Origin: a virus
Reading direction: 5' to 3' (one strand)
IMG/VR virus record: IMGVR_UViG_3300046453_000072
Location: 1 to 57,194 of that record
DNA: 57,194 bases
Below the pieces are notes generated by a model. That model searched no databases. It was given only the letters and a program-made list of their open reading frames with translations, and had not been told where the DNA came from. This document shows positions 1 to 7,854 of the stretch, piece after piece (the stretch's first letter is position 1; every line of letters starts with the position of its first letter). The position numbers and the translations under genes were made by a program.

Positions 1-415
1 CCGTGTGGAACGCATCCCTGTTGAGCAGCAGGACGAAATGGAAGTGCGGGCGCCCCTCTCGCCCTACCTCTCTGACCCAGCACCAGCGAACGCTAGTCTG
101 ATGGGCAGAGCCATTCAGACGCCTGGAGCGCTCACGTGCGCCTTGAATCCTGACATTCAAGGAAGCGATAAACCTGGAGATGACGGCATTGCTTGATGCC
201 GGTGGCATATAGTCATCTGGGAAACGTAGATCGAAACGCACCGCGAACACTTGGCGGTGGGCGCTCAGCGCCAACTGAGTTGTCTGAAGAAGACTTTCCA
301 GGTATTCGGTGATGAAGGGCGCGTGGGACGCCATTACGGGCAGACCGTGAAAGGTGTCGTCGTAATGCAGGTGGAGATTGCTGTTGCCGGGGTGACGCTT
401 GGGCTGGTGTGCCAT
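1..415 (-). CDS. inovirus Gp2-like / YagK-YfjJ-type protein, partial (3' end outside window)
   Basis: The reading frame starts with ATG at 415 and runs off the left edge, giving 138 residues of an N-terminal part. Residues such as SNLHLHYDDTFHGLPV near the start and GRPHFHFVLLLNRDAFH near the edge match what I know of the inovirus Gp2 / YagK-YfjJ family, proteins related to rolling-circle replication initiators. The HFHF pattern resembles the metal-binding HUH motif of such initiators; this is inference. The gene lies downstream of an alpA-like gene on the same strand, a usual pairing in Pseudomonas integrative elements and satellites. The catalytic C-terminal part is not visible. The family call is fairly secure, the activity is not. 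Confidence 0.75.
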   Translation of the reverse strand, partial: MAHQPKRHPGNSNLHLHYDDTFHGLPVMASHAPFITEYLESLLQTTQLALSAHRQVFAVRFDLRFPDDYMPPASSNAVISRFIASLNVRIQGARERSRRLNGSAHQTSVRWCWVREVGREGRPHFHFVLLLNRDAFHT

Positions 416-663
416 GGGGATGATCCGCTGAGTGAGTTATAAACTCAGGGGAGTTGGTATTTATTTACGGTTGGACGGACCTCGGCTCAGCGTCTGGCGC
501 TGAGACTGCTACTCGTTGCAGCGGATGTGTTACGGGGGCTATGACGCATCCCCATTGAGGGGATGACGATGTACGTGCTGTGGTTATGAACATGAGCTAT
601 GCAGAGCTCTCTATACAGGACTCTATACTGGGGTTCTATAAATAATACTAATACCGAAACCCA

Positions 664-693
664 CCACCCCACACCCGCAAGGGAGTGGGGTGG
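664..693. other. stable GNRA-capped hairpin between alpA-like and gp2-like genes
   Basis: A perfect 9-bp inverted repeat (CCACCCCAC at 664-672, GTGGGGTGG at 685-693) encloses CCC-GCAA-GGG, so the arms continue after one A/A mismatch into a GCAA tetraloop. No T-run follows on either strand, so it is not a simple terminator. It lies in the 415-bp gap 416-830, where I see no convincing gene. Next to a Rep-like gene it could be a replication or nicking hairpin, or a structured leader of the gp2-like mRNA; both are inference. Confidence 0.5.
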
Positions 694-830
694 CGGTATT
701 GCAGAGAACGCAGGAAGAATGTGGCTTCTGCAACGATTTCGATACTCTGAAACTAAACCATTGATGGGAGCCATACGGTCGGCCCATACGCCGACCACAT
801 GACGGAGCGAAAGCTCAACCCAATGGCTGG

Positions 831-1052
831 TCATGCAGCCTTTAGCTGCAACAGTGCAGTGACAGATTCATGAGCATCACGGGCCTCGATCCGAGCCATG
901 ACCCAGTCCAGGACTTCACTCTCAACCCAGGCCACCGCTCTCTCACCCAATGACACTGACTTTGGAAAAGTCCCTTCTTCGATGTATTTGTAGATGGTGG
1001 ACCGACCCAGGCCGGTGACGTGTTTGACATCCTTCAGGCGGATTAACCTCAT
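831..1052 (-). CDS. alpA: AlpA-family transcriptional regulator
   Basis: This 73-residue protein has the AlpA/MerR-like helix-turn-helix at residues 9-30 (VTGLGRSTIYKYIEEGTFP) followed by the usual AVAWVESEVLDWV segment at 39-51. AlpA proteins switch on integrase or excisionase genes of integrated elements. I start at the ATG at 1052 because AGAGGAAC lies 8 bases before it and the family begins MRLIRLKDV; an upstream in-frame start at 1127 would add 25 residues with no family resemblance. The gene follows the large regulator-like gene on the same strand and precedes the gp2-like gene. Confidence 0.85.
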   Translation of the reverse strand: MRLIRLKDVKHVTGLGRSTIYKYIEEGTFPKSVSLGERAVAWVESEVLDWVMARIEARDAHESVTALLQLKAA

Positions 1053-1107
1053 GAACAGGTTCCTCTGTATTCCGTTCAGAGGATTGGGATGTAGTGTAGA
1101 AAAATAC

Positions 1108-2475
1108 CTACGTGGCCGCCTTCTCACTGCTTGGCCGGGTCAACAAGCCATAGCGGTATCGATCCTCAAGTGGAATGCCGGACTCTCGGAAAAATGGTTC
1201 TGCGACCACCTCGCCTTCAGCAGAGTTCTTAATGACTAAACAGCCTCGCCAGCCATCCGGAAATTTGGGCAGCGCGAGCAGCGCAATAGGTAAATAGCGG
1301 GAGCTCAAAGGCCTGGGGATGATGACAAAATCCATGGTTTCAAACGGAACGTTTTGGGCATGGCGAAGCTGTTCCTTGATCCCGACAGCCAGGTCATAGG
1401 CAGCGTGATAGAGCTGATCCGACAGAATGGCGCGCGGATCAGCACCAGAGTCTGACGGCAGACTTGAAGGCCGAAAACGCAGAGCGATCGACTCTCGTAA
1501 CTCTTGGTCGTCAATCCGCTTGTTTATCACAAGGTCATCCAACGCCGACCAATGCCTGGTAAGCAGCTGAGCGGCGTACTGCTCCAGCATGCCCTGTAAT
1601 AATCGAAAGAACGGGAGGTATTGACCCTCAAGGAATTTGACGAGCCGTAGGTATGGAGCACCATCAAAAAGCCTTGGATTTGCGCGAAGCGAACGAACGT
1701 CACCATAGATGTCAGATGCATGTCTTACCTCCTTGGAGGATACGATCCCGCCTTGGCAGACTAGAGTTGAAATGGAAAAACCTCCCTCCGATAGCTCCGG
1801 ATGACTCAGGTTGAGGAAGTAGACACTTTTCATTTTGGCGAACAGAACCGAACTGGTTGCACCTGGTACGTAGGTGCGTATCAACCCCTGATGAATTAGC
1901 CGTTGCACCCTGTGCTTCAATTCTTCCTTGCCAAGCCCCGTGATCTTGCACAGAGCTGAAGAACCCAGATCGCTGACCACTCCGAAACGGTCGGCACGGC
2001 ATAACAGCACGCTCAGCAACAGGCTATTCACGACAGTCAACTGACCAGGCTGTCGTTTCCTCCGTAGTTCGGCCAACTGAACCTGATCCACCTTTGGCTT
2101 CTCTGGCTTTTCGCCTGCTTGGGTAACTTTCCTATTTTCGTGCATCAGCAAACTGCCGACCGCTGCCTCATGGTGAGCTGGACGGCGCTCCGCTGCTTTC
2201 TTGAGCTTTTTGTGAAAGTCATCCTGGAGCCGGTAACACCTCTTAGGATGCCCCCGCCCCTTGGCAACGGCCGATAAGGTCATCACGCCGCACCCAACCA
2301 AAGCGTCCAGGGACTTCGTCACCTGCCTATCCGAGAGCCCAAACCGCGTTGCAAGTCCCTTCACTCCAAGCCCCTCTGGATCAACGGTACCGAAGCACTG
2401 AACGAAACGAACCAAGAAGTATTTTCCCACAGGATCAAGTCCTTTCTCCTCGCAGGATAAAGCAGCTAGAAACAC
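1108..2475 (-). CDS. unrecognised protein with two predicted winged-helix regions
   Basis: A 455-residue protein of the left element. Residues about 20-110 (GLGVKGLATRFGLSDRQVTK, then GCGVMTLSAVAKGRGHPKR) read like a winged helix-turn-helix, and residues about 145-205 (SSALCKITGLGKEELKHRVQ, then RLIHQGLIRTYVP) look like a second one. The C-terminal half has no motif I recognise. It starts with GTG at 2475, with GGAGG 6 bases upstream. It is divergent from the gene at 2643 and shares with it a promoter region holding an inverted repeat, so an autoregulator or replication-control role is possible. The function is unknown. Confidence 0.75.
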   Translation of the reverse strand: MFLAALSCEEKGLDPVGKYFLVRFVQCFGTVDPEGLGVKGLATRFGLSDRQVTKSLDALVGCGVMTLSAVAKGRGHPKRCYRLQDDFHKKLKKAAERRPAHHEAAVGSLLMHENRKVTQAGEKPEKPKVDQVQLAELRRKRQPGQLTVVNSLLLSVLLCRADRFGVVSDLGSSALCKITGLGKEELKHRVQRLIHQGLIRTYVPGATSSVLFAKMKSVYFLNLSHPELSEGGFSISTLVCQGGIVSSKEVRHASDIYGDVRSLRANPRLFDGAPYLRLVKFLEGQYLPFFRLLQGMLEQYAAQLLTRHWSALDDLVINKRIDDQELRESIALRFRPSSLPSDSGADPRAILSDQLYHAAYDLAVGIKEQLRHAQNVPFETMDFVIIPRPLSSRYLPIALLALPKFPDGWRGCLVIKNSAEGEVVAEPFFRESGIPLEDRYRYGLLTRPSSEKAAT

Positions 2476-2566
2476 GCACAGCCTCCAGAGACCAAGGTAG
2501 TAGATGTCTATTATATCGTATTAATTACAGACTGTTTTTTGGAAGACTATGACGTATTAACGTGAC

Positions 2567-2608
2567 GTACAACGTGATCAAATCACGTGATGTACAAATG
2601 GGTATAAT
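2567..2608. promoter_or_regulatory. operator-like inverted repeat and promoter between divergent genes
   Basis: ACGTGAT (2572-2578) and ATCACGT (2582-2588) form a perfect 7-bp inverted repeat around CAA, with GTAC just outside each arm. A TATAAT box follows at 2603-2608, placed to drive the plus-strand gene that starts at 2643. The -35 region would fall inside the inverted repeat and matches consensus poorly, as is common at repressed promoters. A binding protein such as the 455-residue product of the divergent gene is a reasonable guess. Confidence 0.6.
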
Positions 2609-2642
2609 CCCACGAAATTACGTTGATCATTGAGTGAGAGAT

Positions 2643-3686
2643 ATGAGTCGGAGATTATCAGGACTTACATGGCTTGATAGCCACGATCACGAGCAGTTGA
2701 AATGGGCTCAGAGATATCTGCAAGGGAAAGGCGAACTAGGTCAGCAAACACTCCCCCTCACCATCGTTGAGCTCCTTCGGATCGGCGAGGACCTGGATCG
2801 CTCAAGAGAGGGCGTACTGATTCTGGTGCAAATGAGGGCAGCATGGCGGCAGGTAAAATGCAGCGCCTCAGATAAAGAGAAGAACCGCAAGACCTCCGCG
2901 TTCAAACTCAGAATCGATGTAAAAAAAGAGCTGACGCGGCTAGCCAAGAGCAACCAAATCACCGAAGCCGATATGCTTGGCAGATTAATCTTAGGTGGGT
3001 TAAATACGGATGACGCGCGACACGCGGAGCTCAAAGCACAACTGAGGGAGGCAAGAGAAAATTCAGGAAAACAGAAAGAAACCAGAGCAATCGTCATGGA
3101 CCTATTAGACAACAGCGTGAAAACACTCTGTCAATTCGAGATCGAACTACAGGACGCACGACTCTCGGCTGAGTCCAGTGCCCAGGATCAATCCAAAAAA
3201 GTGAATAAGTTATATAAGCAGAGAATGAACACCATCAAGGACGTAATAACTGTACGAACTAGACTCTCCCCCAAAGAACTCTTTGAGCAGATCCTACAAA
3301 AAAACGATTCTGCATACCGAGCAGCGGAAGACGGTGAAGACAACACACCGACACCTCCAACTCACGCTCAGATGCCAATTGATGAGAACCCAGTTACTGA
3401 CCCACCACCTCAGGGCCTGCAGCCCCCAGAAGCAAAACCAGCGCCCAGCAATGCACTCATGGGCAATAGCGCCAATCCAGTGAGCGCCCATCCTGTTAGT
3501 GATGACCTGGAGGCGCAAGCCAATGAAAGCACCTCAGAGCATGCCAAGACCGACGGACCATCCCCGAACACTCAGGCAGCCACACAAAGCCCAGCCGGCG
3601 GCGGCATAAGCTTCAAAGCCCTAGGAATCACCATCACGAACAAGAAGAGGGCCATCACTTCAGCAGTTAAGACCGAGCTTGATTAA
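2643..3686 (+). CDS. unrecognised protein of the left element, coiled-coil middle and Pro-rich tail
   Basis: A 347-residue protein I cannot assign. Residues about 75-115 are basic (SDKEKNRKTSAFKLRIDVKK), the middle (about 115-225) is charged and likely helical or coiled coil, and the last third is rich in Pro, Gln and Ala before a basic end. I chose the ATG at 2643, preceded by GAGAG; a GTG at 2634 is in frame and adds three residues. The gene is driven from the intergenic inverted-repeat region and ends about 270 bp before attL. A DNA-binding or partition-like role could fit the make-up but is not shown. Confidence 0.7.
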   Translation: MSRRLSGLTWLDSHDHEQLKWAQRYLQGKGELGQQTLPLTIVELLRIGEDLDRSREGVLILVQMRAAWRQVKCSASDKEKNRKTSAFKLRIDVKKELTRLAKSNQITEADMLGRLILGGLNTDDARHAELKAQLREARENSGKQKETRAIVMDLLDNSVKTLCQFEIELQDARLSAESSAQDQSKKVNKLYKQRMNTIKDVITVRTRLSPKELFEQILQKNDSAYRAAEDGEDNTPTPPTHAQMPIDENPVTDPPPQGLQPPEAKPAPSNALMGNSANPVSAHPVSDDLEAQANESTSEHAKTDGPSPNTQAATQSPAGGGISFKALGITITNKKRAITSAVKTELD

Positions 3687-3922
3687 AACCAGACCATGCG
3701 ACACCTTCCCTGGCAGGCACCGTACTCCTTGGGCAGCATGCACTGCTCGAAAAAGTAACGGCCCACCGGCCCACCCGGGTGGGTCCGTTTTGAACCGGCA
3801 GGATGGCTCAGTTTACATTGGCACTCTGTCCGGTAACCGCCAACCCTATATAGCAACGCAAGGCGCCAGCAAGTCTCAATTCACTACCATTTAACTACCA
3901 GAAACCCTAAAACGCAGATACG
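3687..3922. other. intergenic end of the left element with a perfect GC palindrome
   Basis: I see no convincing gene here. The stretch contains the perfect palindrome CCCACCCGGGTGGG at 3770-3783, followed by TCCGTTTT, which may act as a weak terminator for the plus-strand gene ending at 3686. A 71-codon frame (3679-3894) covers the region but has no recognisable content or clear ribosome binding site. Confidence 0.4.
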
Positions 3923-3950
3923 AAAAAGCCCAACCTTTGCAGATTGGGCT
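3923..3950 (-). terminator. displaced tRNA-Pro terminator at attL
   Basis: Read on the minus strand, AGCCCAA and TTGGGCT form a 7-bp stem around a 10-base loop, followed by TTTTT (3923-3927). It directly follows the tRNA 3' fragment, so it is the terminator that ended the tRNA-Pro transcript before the prophage inserted. Confidence 0.7.
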
Positions 3951-3953
3951 AAA

Positions 3954-4013
3954 TCATTGAAAAATATGGTCGGGACGGAGTGATTCGAACACTCGACCCC
4001 TAGCACCCCATGC
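3954..4013. repeat. attL: attL core (60-bp direct repeat containing a tRNA-Pro 3' fragment)
   Basis: These 60 bases are identical to 56933-56992. Bases 3967-4013 are the CCA end, T-arm, variable loop and anticodon arm of the minus-strand tRNA-Pro, without its 5' part. The similarity extends further left with one mismatch (3953 against 56932). This is the left end of the prophage: integration at the tRNA 3' end displaced this copy here. Crossover lies somewhere inside the 60 bp and cannot be placed more exactly. Confidence 0.93.
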
Positions 4014-4104
4014 ACGCAGGACCCATGCAAGACCCTTTGTTTTGGCCGTAATCATTGGCGCTCGCTGCAACCGAATGCCCAGTAGTGCTTATAAGCGCGT
4101 GAGA

Positions 4105-4126
4105 AAGTCACGCAAAAGTCACGCAC
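4105..4126 (+). repeat. integrase arm-type site candidate, attL side
   Basis: This 22-bp sequence is identical to 56877-56898 near attR and is itself two copies of AAAGTCACGC in tandem. In the circular phage the two copies would flank the attP core on both sides (34 bp and 91 bp away). That is the arrangement of arm-type binding sites of lambda-like integrases. The role is inferred from position and repetition. Confidence 0.6.
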
Positions 4127-4225
4127 GCCTTTTTGGCACCCTCCCCGGCGTCCTGCCGACGAACACAAACCCCCTCCATGCACTATTTCCCAATGCTACG
4201 CTGAAATCTCCACGGAGGATTCGCG

Positions 4226-4435
4226 ATGCCAAACTCAGACCTGCTCCCTTCCTTGCTGTTCAAGATCAATGAAAACCAGCTCGCCCTGGAAGCCGCCATC
4301 ATGGAGCTTTCCAATTGGGTCGAACAAAGCGGCGGGGGCGACGTCGCAGATAACGTCCGCGGCGCCCTGGACACAATCGATAAAAATGAAGAATTCATCA
4401 AGCTGACGCTCGCGGTGCTGATGACTCCCGAGTGA
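4226..4435 (+). CDS. small phage protein of unknown function
   Basis: A 69-residue acidic, probably helical protein (starts MPNSDLLPSLLFKINENQLA). CACGGAGGATTCGCG gives a strong ribosome binding site before the ATG. It is the first gene inside attL, on the plus strand, convergent with the 333-residue gene on its right. It has the look of small conserved Pseudomonas prophage proteins, but I cannot assign a role. Confidence 0.7.
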   Translation: MPNSDLLPSLLFKINENQLALEAAIMELSNWVEQSGGGDVADNVRGALDTIDKNEEFIKLTLAVLMTPE

Positions 4436-4462
4436 CTCGGCCGCCCTTTCCCGGCCCGGCTG

Positions 4463-5464
4463 TCATTGAACCAGTGATTCGGTCCGCACAAGTCGGTAGG
4501 CAGCTGTCAGTGACATGTCCTGCGCAAAGTTGATGATTTCCACCGTGCATCCGCCGAAATCATCTGCAGACTTGTCTCGTAGGAACAGTTTTGGGTCGCA
4601 GTGTTCGTGCGGATCTAGATCGGTGTCGATCAATGGGAAACTGACTTTTAACGGGGCCTTGTTCGCGCTGTTCACCGTCGCCTCACCACAGATAATCAGC
4701 TTTCCGAAGCTGGTTGGCTCGGAGCTCATGGCGCCAGTAGGAAGTCGACGCTGTCCATGAAGAATCCTGAAGTCGTTTTCGGTTCCCAACTTGCAGGTTG
4801 CTCGACTACCGCTCGTAAGCACGAACTCGGTATTAGACACAAGGCACAGAATTGCGAGAGATATACGGTCTGTTTGGGCGCTCCAGGCAACTTCGTCAAA
4901 ATCGACCTTTTGGGCACGCATGACATCCTTCAGTTCCCTGTGAAAATCGCGGATGTGAAATGCTGGCCTTGAGTAGATAAATCCGGTGATGTACTGAAGA
5001 GCCGCGATTAGCTCAGCACCGATTTTATTCTTTCGTAGACCGCATGTTCCGCTTTTCTTGTCCATAGAAAAGTTAGCTTCGATTTTTTTGATGAGCGTGG
5101 CGCGACTCATCCTATGCTCGGCCTTCAAGCGGCGTTCGTCCGACAGGTGAGCCTGGGAAAGAAATAACCGGTAGATGTACGCTGGCAACGGTTCGCCAAG
5201 GTCTAGCGGGCGTTTCTCAGAAACGTATTCTTGAATGTACTGGATCGAGTCCACAAACCCTGTGATAGACCGTTGCGCAAGTCCTCGATCGCGCGCGTCT
5301 GAGTGCGCCACGAAATTTGCCAACTCAAAGAAAACTGTATCCTTTCCCGCATAAGGTCGAAGCTTCATAAGCAGACTATCGGCATCATTTGCATCAAAGT
5401 GGCCAGACTGGATGCGTCCAATTATTTGATTCAGCTTCACAAGATCTTTGAGCGGTAGTGGCAT
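4463..5464 (-). CDS. unrecognised 333-residue protein next to attL
   Basis: A soluble-looking protein with no signal peptide or membrane segment. It begins MPLPLKDLVKLNQIIGRIQS; a middle part (about residues 110-180) reads LKAEHRMSRATLIKKIEANF and then AALQYITGFIYSRPAF. I do not recognise a family. The gene stands alone on the minus strand between two plus-strand units, in the attL-proximal accessory region where lysogenic conversion and superinfection-exclusion genes are often found. It has no partner gene nearby. Confidence 0.75.
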   Translation of the reverse strand: MPLPLKDLVKLNQIIGRIQSGHFDANDADSLLMKLRPYAGKDTVFFELANFVAHSDARDRGLAQRSITGFVDSIQYIQEYVSEKRPLDLGEPLPAYIYRLFLSQAHLSDERRLKAEHRMSRATLIKKIEANFSMDKKSGTCGLRKNKIGAELIAALQYITGFIYSRPAFHIRDFHRELKDVMRAQKVDFDEVAWSAQTDRISLAILCLVSNTEFVLTSGSRATCKLGTENDFRILHGQRRLPTGAMSSEPTSFGKLIICGEATVNSANKAPLKVSFPLIDTDLDPHEHCDPKLFLRDKSADDFGGCTVEIINFAQDMSLTAAYRLVRTESLVQ

Positions 5465-5650
5465 CAGGCGTCCTCCGGAAATGGAGGGCAGTTTAAGGAT
5501 AGGCGGCCGCTTTGTGGTGCTAAAGTCCGTGGCTTCTACTTGATCCTGATATTGCTGAACATCCTATCCGGCGGCCAGCCGATCGTTCAAAGTACCTACC
5601 TTCCCTGCTATTCGTCGCATTCGCCTCGCCTGGTGCACTCCGCTCGATTA

Positions 5651-5666
5651 CTGTATATCCAATCAG
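5651..5666 (+). promoter_or_regulatory. LexA (SOS) box candidate
   Basis: CTGTATATCCAATCAG matches the LexA consensus CTGT-N8-ACAG at seven of the eight conserved bases. It is 19 bases before the GTG start at 5685 of a two-gene unit whose second gene encodes an SOS response-associated (SRAP) protein, which supports a real site. Confidence 0.75.
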
Positions 5667-5684
5667 TATCCGTAAGGCACAACC

Positions 5685-6005
5685 GTGGACCGCTACGAAA
5701 TCGAAGACACCAGCGATTGGCTCGGCAGTCCGACCAGGCTGGAAACCGTCAAGCATTACGCCCATATGCTCGAGGAGGACATTGAAGAGCTGAGGCGGCA
5801 GCTTCACGCGGCGAGGGAGAATATTTCCACCCTGGTCGAAATGAACGACCAGCTGTCAGCTGAACTCCAAAAGAAGCGGGCATGGATGGCGAACCTGGAG
5901 GCGGAAACCACCGACCAGCTTGCGCAGATCCGGAGCCTGACAATGGTCCTTGATCAAAAAGAACGGATCATTCGCGAGTTGCAAGCGGGTAATCAGAGAG
6001 GCTGA
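5685..6005 (+). CDS. small coiled-coil protein in SOS-box operon
   Basis: A 106-residue protein that is almost entirely predicted coiled coil from about residue 20 (YAHMLEEDIEELRRQLHAAR through KERIIRELQAGN). The start is a GTG at 5685, with TAAGG 8 bases before it. The stop is two bases before the SRAP gene, so both are probably made from one mRNA under the LexA-like box. No enzyme motif is visible; a structural or partner role is possible. Confidence 0.75.
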   Translation: MDRYEIEDTSDWLGSPTRLETVKHYAHMLEEDIEELRRQLHAARENISTLVEMNDQLSAELQKKRAWMANLEAETTDQLAQIRSLTMVLDQKERIIRELQAGNQRG

Positions 6006-6007
6006 AC

Positions 6008-6703
6008 ATGTGCGGACGACTTTCCCAATACGACGGCATCCACGACTTCGTGGCGGCACTCAGCATGCCTAACCCTCTGGTCAACAGCGCCGGTGACCGG
6101 CCTTTCGAGCGGTACAACGCCGCCCCGACAACCCAGCTCGCCATCTTTCACCAGGAAGGGGAATACCTGCACGCCGATATGGTGCGCTGGGGATGGCGCC
6201 CGCACTGGGCAAAGGATCGCGCAGCACCGATCAATGCCAGGGTAGAGAAGGTCGCCCACGGCCCATTCTTTAGGGCTATCTGGCCGCACCGGGCAATCAT
6301 CGCGATCAACAACTGGTTTGAGTGGGTGGATGAAGGCGGACCGAAAAAGCAGCCGTACCTGATCCGCCGCCGAGACCGGGCGCCTATATTGTGCGCTGCG
6401 ATCGGGCAATATCCGAACGCCGAGCATGAGCCGAGTGAGCATGACGGCTTCGTCATCATCACCGCCGACAGCGCCGGCGGTATGGTGGACATCCACGACC
6501 GCCGACCAGTAACGCTATCGCCTGAGCTGGCTCGCGAATGGCTCGACCCGTCCACGCCAAAGGAGCGCGCTGAACAAATGGTGATGCACCAGGGCGAGCC
6601 GACCGAGGCATTCGAATGGTTCAGGGTGGACCGCGCGGTTGGCAACGTGCGCAATCAGGGCCCCGACCTGATAAAGCCAGCCGAGGAAAGCGGCTTGTTC
6701 TAA
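6008..6703 (+). CDS. yedK: SRAP-domain protein (YedK/HMCES type)
   Basis: A 231-residue member of the SRAP family, which crosslinks through Cys2 to abasic sites in single-stranded DNA and shields them. The key residues are present: Cys2 in MCGR, the YNAAPTT motif at 36-42, VRWGWRPHW at 59-67, Asn76 in INARVEK, Glu105 in NNWFEW and His163 in DIHDRRPV. The length is typical. It sits directly after the coiled-coil gene behind a LexA-like box, so it should be induced with DNA damage, when the prophage also induces. The convergent gene on the right overlaps its stop by 4 bases. Confidence 0.93.
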   Translation: MCGRLSQYDGIHDFVAALSMPNPLVNSAGDRPFERYNAAPTTQLAIFHQEGEYLHADMVRWGWRPHWAKDRAAPINARVEKVAHGPFFRAIWPHRAIIAINNWFEWVDEGGPKKQPYLIRRRDRAPILCAAIGQYPNAEHEPSEHDGFVIITADSAGGMVDIHDRRPVTLSPELAREWLDPSTPKERAEQMVMHQGEPTEAFEWFRVDRAVGNVRNQGPDLIKPAEESGLF

Positions 6704-6930
6704 GTTTCGGTCAGCGATCTCAGTCGCTCTTCCGTCGCGGTATCGAAGATTACGTAGAGCCGATCAATGGTAGCCTCACTTAAAGCGCGGGCCGATTCCA
6801 AGCCGAGAACAAAGCCCTCTGCGCGTGCACCGGCTTTCACCGCAACAATCATCGAATCCGCCTGAGCGATCTGAGCAAGAAGCTTGTCGGCTTCGCGCTC
6901 AATCTTTGGGCTCAGCTCTACGCCTTCCAT
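6700..6930 (-). CDS. small phage protein of unknown function
   Basis: A 76-residue, probably all-helical protein (MEGVELSPKIEREADKLLAQ ... LYVIFDTATEERLRSLTET). It has the character of small conserved Pseudomonas prophage proteins without known role. The 3' end overlaps the SRAP gene stop by 4 bases in convergent orientation. The start ATG at 6930 has only a modest ribosome binding site (AGGTGG). Confidence 0.65.
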   Translation of the reverse strand: MEGVELSPKIEREADKLLAQIAQADSMIVAVKAGARAEGFVLGLESARALSEATIDRLYVIFDTATEERLRSLTET

Positions 6931-6991
6931 TCCACCACCTTTATTTGACTTGATATTTCATGGGTTTACGTGCGTAAGTCCTTTTCTTCCA

Positions 6992-7021
6992 TTGTACAAA
7001 GCAGACTGTGGTCGATACAAT
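6992..7021 (+). promoter_or_regulatory. promoter candidate for the GSC-motif gene
   Basis: TTGTAC (6992-6997) and TACAAT (7016-7021) are separated by 18 bp, in an AT-richer gap directly before the gene at 7060. The -10 box matches consensus at five of six positions, the -35 at three. An independent promoter fits a moron gene. Confidence 0.4.
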
Positions 7022-7059
7022 TTCAGGTCTTCTGGAAGTAAAAGCATGGAGCAGCATTT

Positions 7060-7854
7060 ATGAAGGTGGTTACATTCGGGTCTTGTCTGTCTAGGTACTC
7101 TGTTAATGCTTTACAAGCAAGATCAGATGTGAAGCTGTTAGGTGCTGTCTACCATAACCGAGTCGACCGATTCGTCGACCACTATGTGGACAAGGTGTCG
7201 GCTGAGCCCTCTAGCGAATTCATTGCAAAAATGGCGCTCAGCGAAGGTGGCGCGGCCCGCTGCAACCTGATGCTGGATAACCAGCTCACCAGTCGCAAGC
7301 TGGGCCATCACGCGATTCATAACCAACTTGGCTTCATGAAGGCGCTCGACGGCGAGCTTGACCTGATCGTCATGGATAACTTCGTCGATCTGATGGCAAA
7401 GCTAGCCGCGCCAAAAGGTGAAACCCCCAGCCTTTTCCTGACATTCGCCGACTGTACCAACATCAGCGAACTGTTCGACCTCGAAAAGGAATACCTGGAC
7501 CTGGGCCTGGCTATTGAGAAGTGGCACCGACTGATCGCTTGGGTTCGTGAAAAGCAGCCCAATACGCCGATTGTGTTTTTCAACTTCCCGCTGCATCACC
7601 ACACCAACCAGGTGATGCAAGATCGCAGCCGTGAGTTTGCTGAGAAGTTCCAGAATAGCGAATGCTTCATTGTTCCCGACTGCCCAGTTCACCCATCGCA
7701 GATCGACACACCTTCGCACTTCAGAACCATGCAGTATTCCATGTATGCCGGCATCCTCGAAATGGTTGCCAAAAACCGTGCATACATCGAGTCAAAAACT
7801 GTAAATGACGCCGACTCCGTGCTTCGCGCTGTAGTGAAAAAAGAGGTCGCGTAA
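7060..7854 (+). CDS. GSC-motif, SGNH-hydrolase-like protein
   Basis: A 264-residue protein beginning MKVVTFGSCLSRYSVNAL. The FGSC(L/F)SR start is shared with GSCFA/SGNH-type hydrolase-like families, and a second hydrophobic strand (DLIVMDNFVDLMA, about residues 100-112) fits that fold. The later HHHTN and HPS segments could supply a catalytic His, but I cannot place it. Such enzymes often add or remove acyl groups on surface polysaccharides. The gene has its own upstream gap and faces away from the late operon, so lysogenic conversion is a plausible but unproven role. Confidence 0.6.
   Translation: MKVVTFGSCLSRYSVNALQARSDVKLLGAVYHNRVDRFVDHYVDKVSAEPSSEFIAKMALSEGGAARCNLMLDNQLTSRKLGHHAIHNQLGFMKALDGELDLIVMDNFVDLMAKLAAPKGETPSLFLTFADCTNISELFDLEKEYLDLGLAIEKWHRLIAWVREKQPNTPIVFFNFPLHHHTNQVMQDRSREFAEKFQNSECFIVPDCPVHPSQIDTPSHFRTMQYSMYAGILEMVAKNRAYIESKTVNDADSVLRAVVKKEVA

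Noticed and set aside
487-834. 115-codon minus-strand open frame
   Set aside because: Covers the GNRA hairpin in the gap before the gp2-like gene; no family resemblance and no ribosome binding site.
3679-3894. 71-codon plus-strand open frame before attL
   Set aside because: Overlaps the previous gene's stop but lacks a recognisable sequence or proper start signal; it spans a palindrome.
3967-4013. Second functional tRNA-Pro at attL
   Set aside because: Only the 3' part is present; the sequence departs from the tRNA after the anticodon arm, so it cannot fold as a tRNA.
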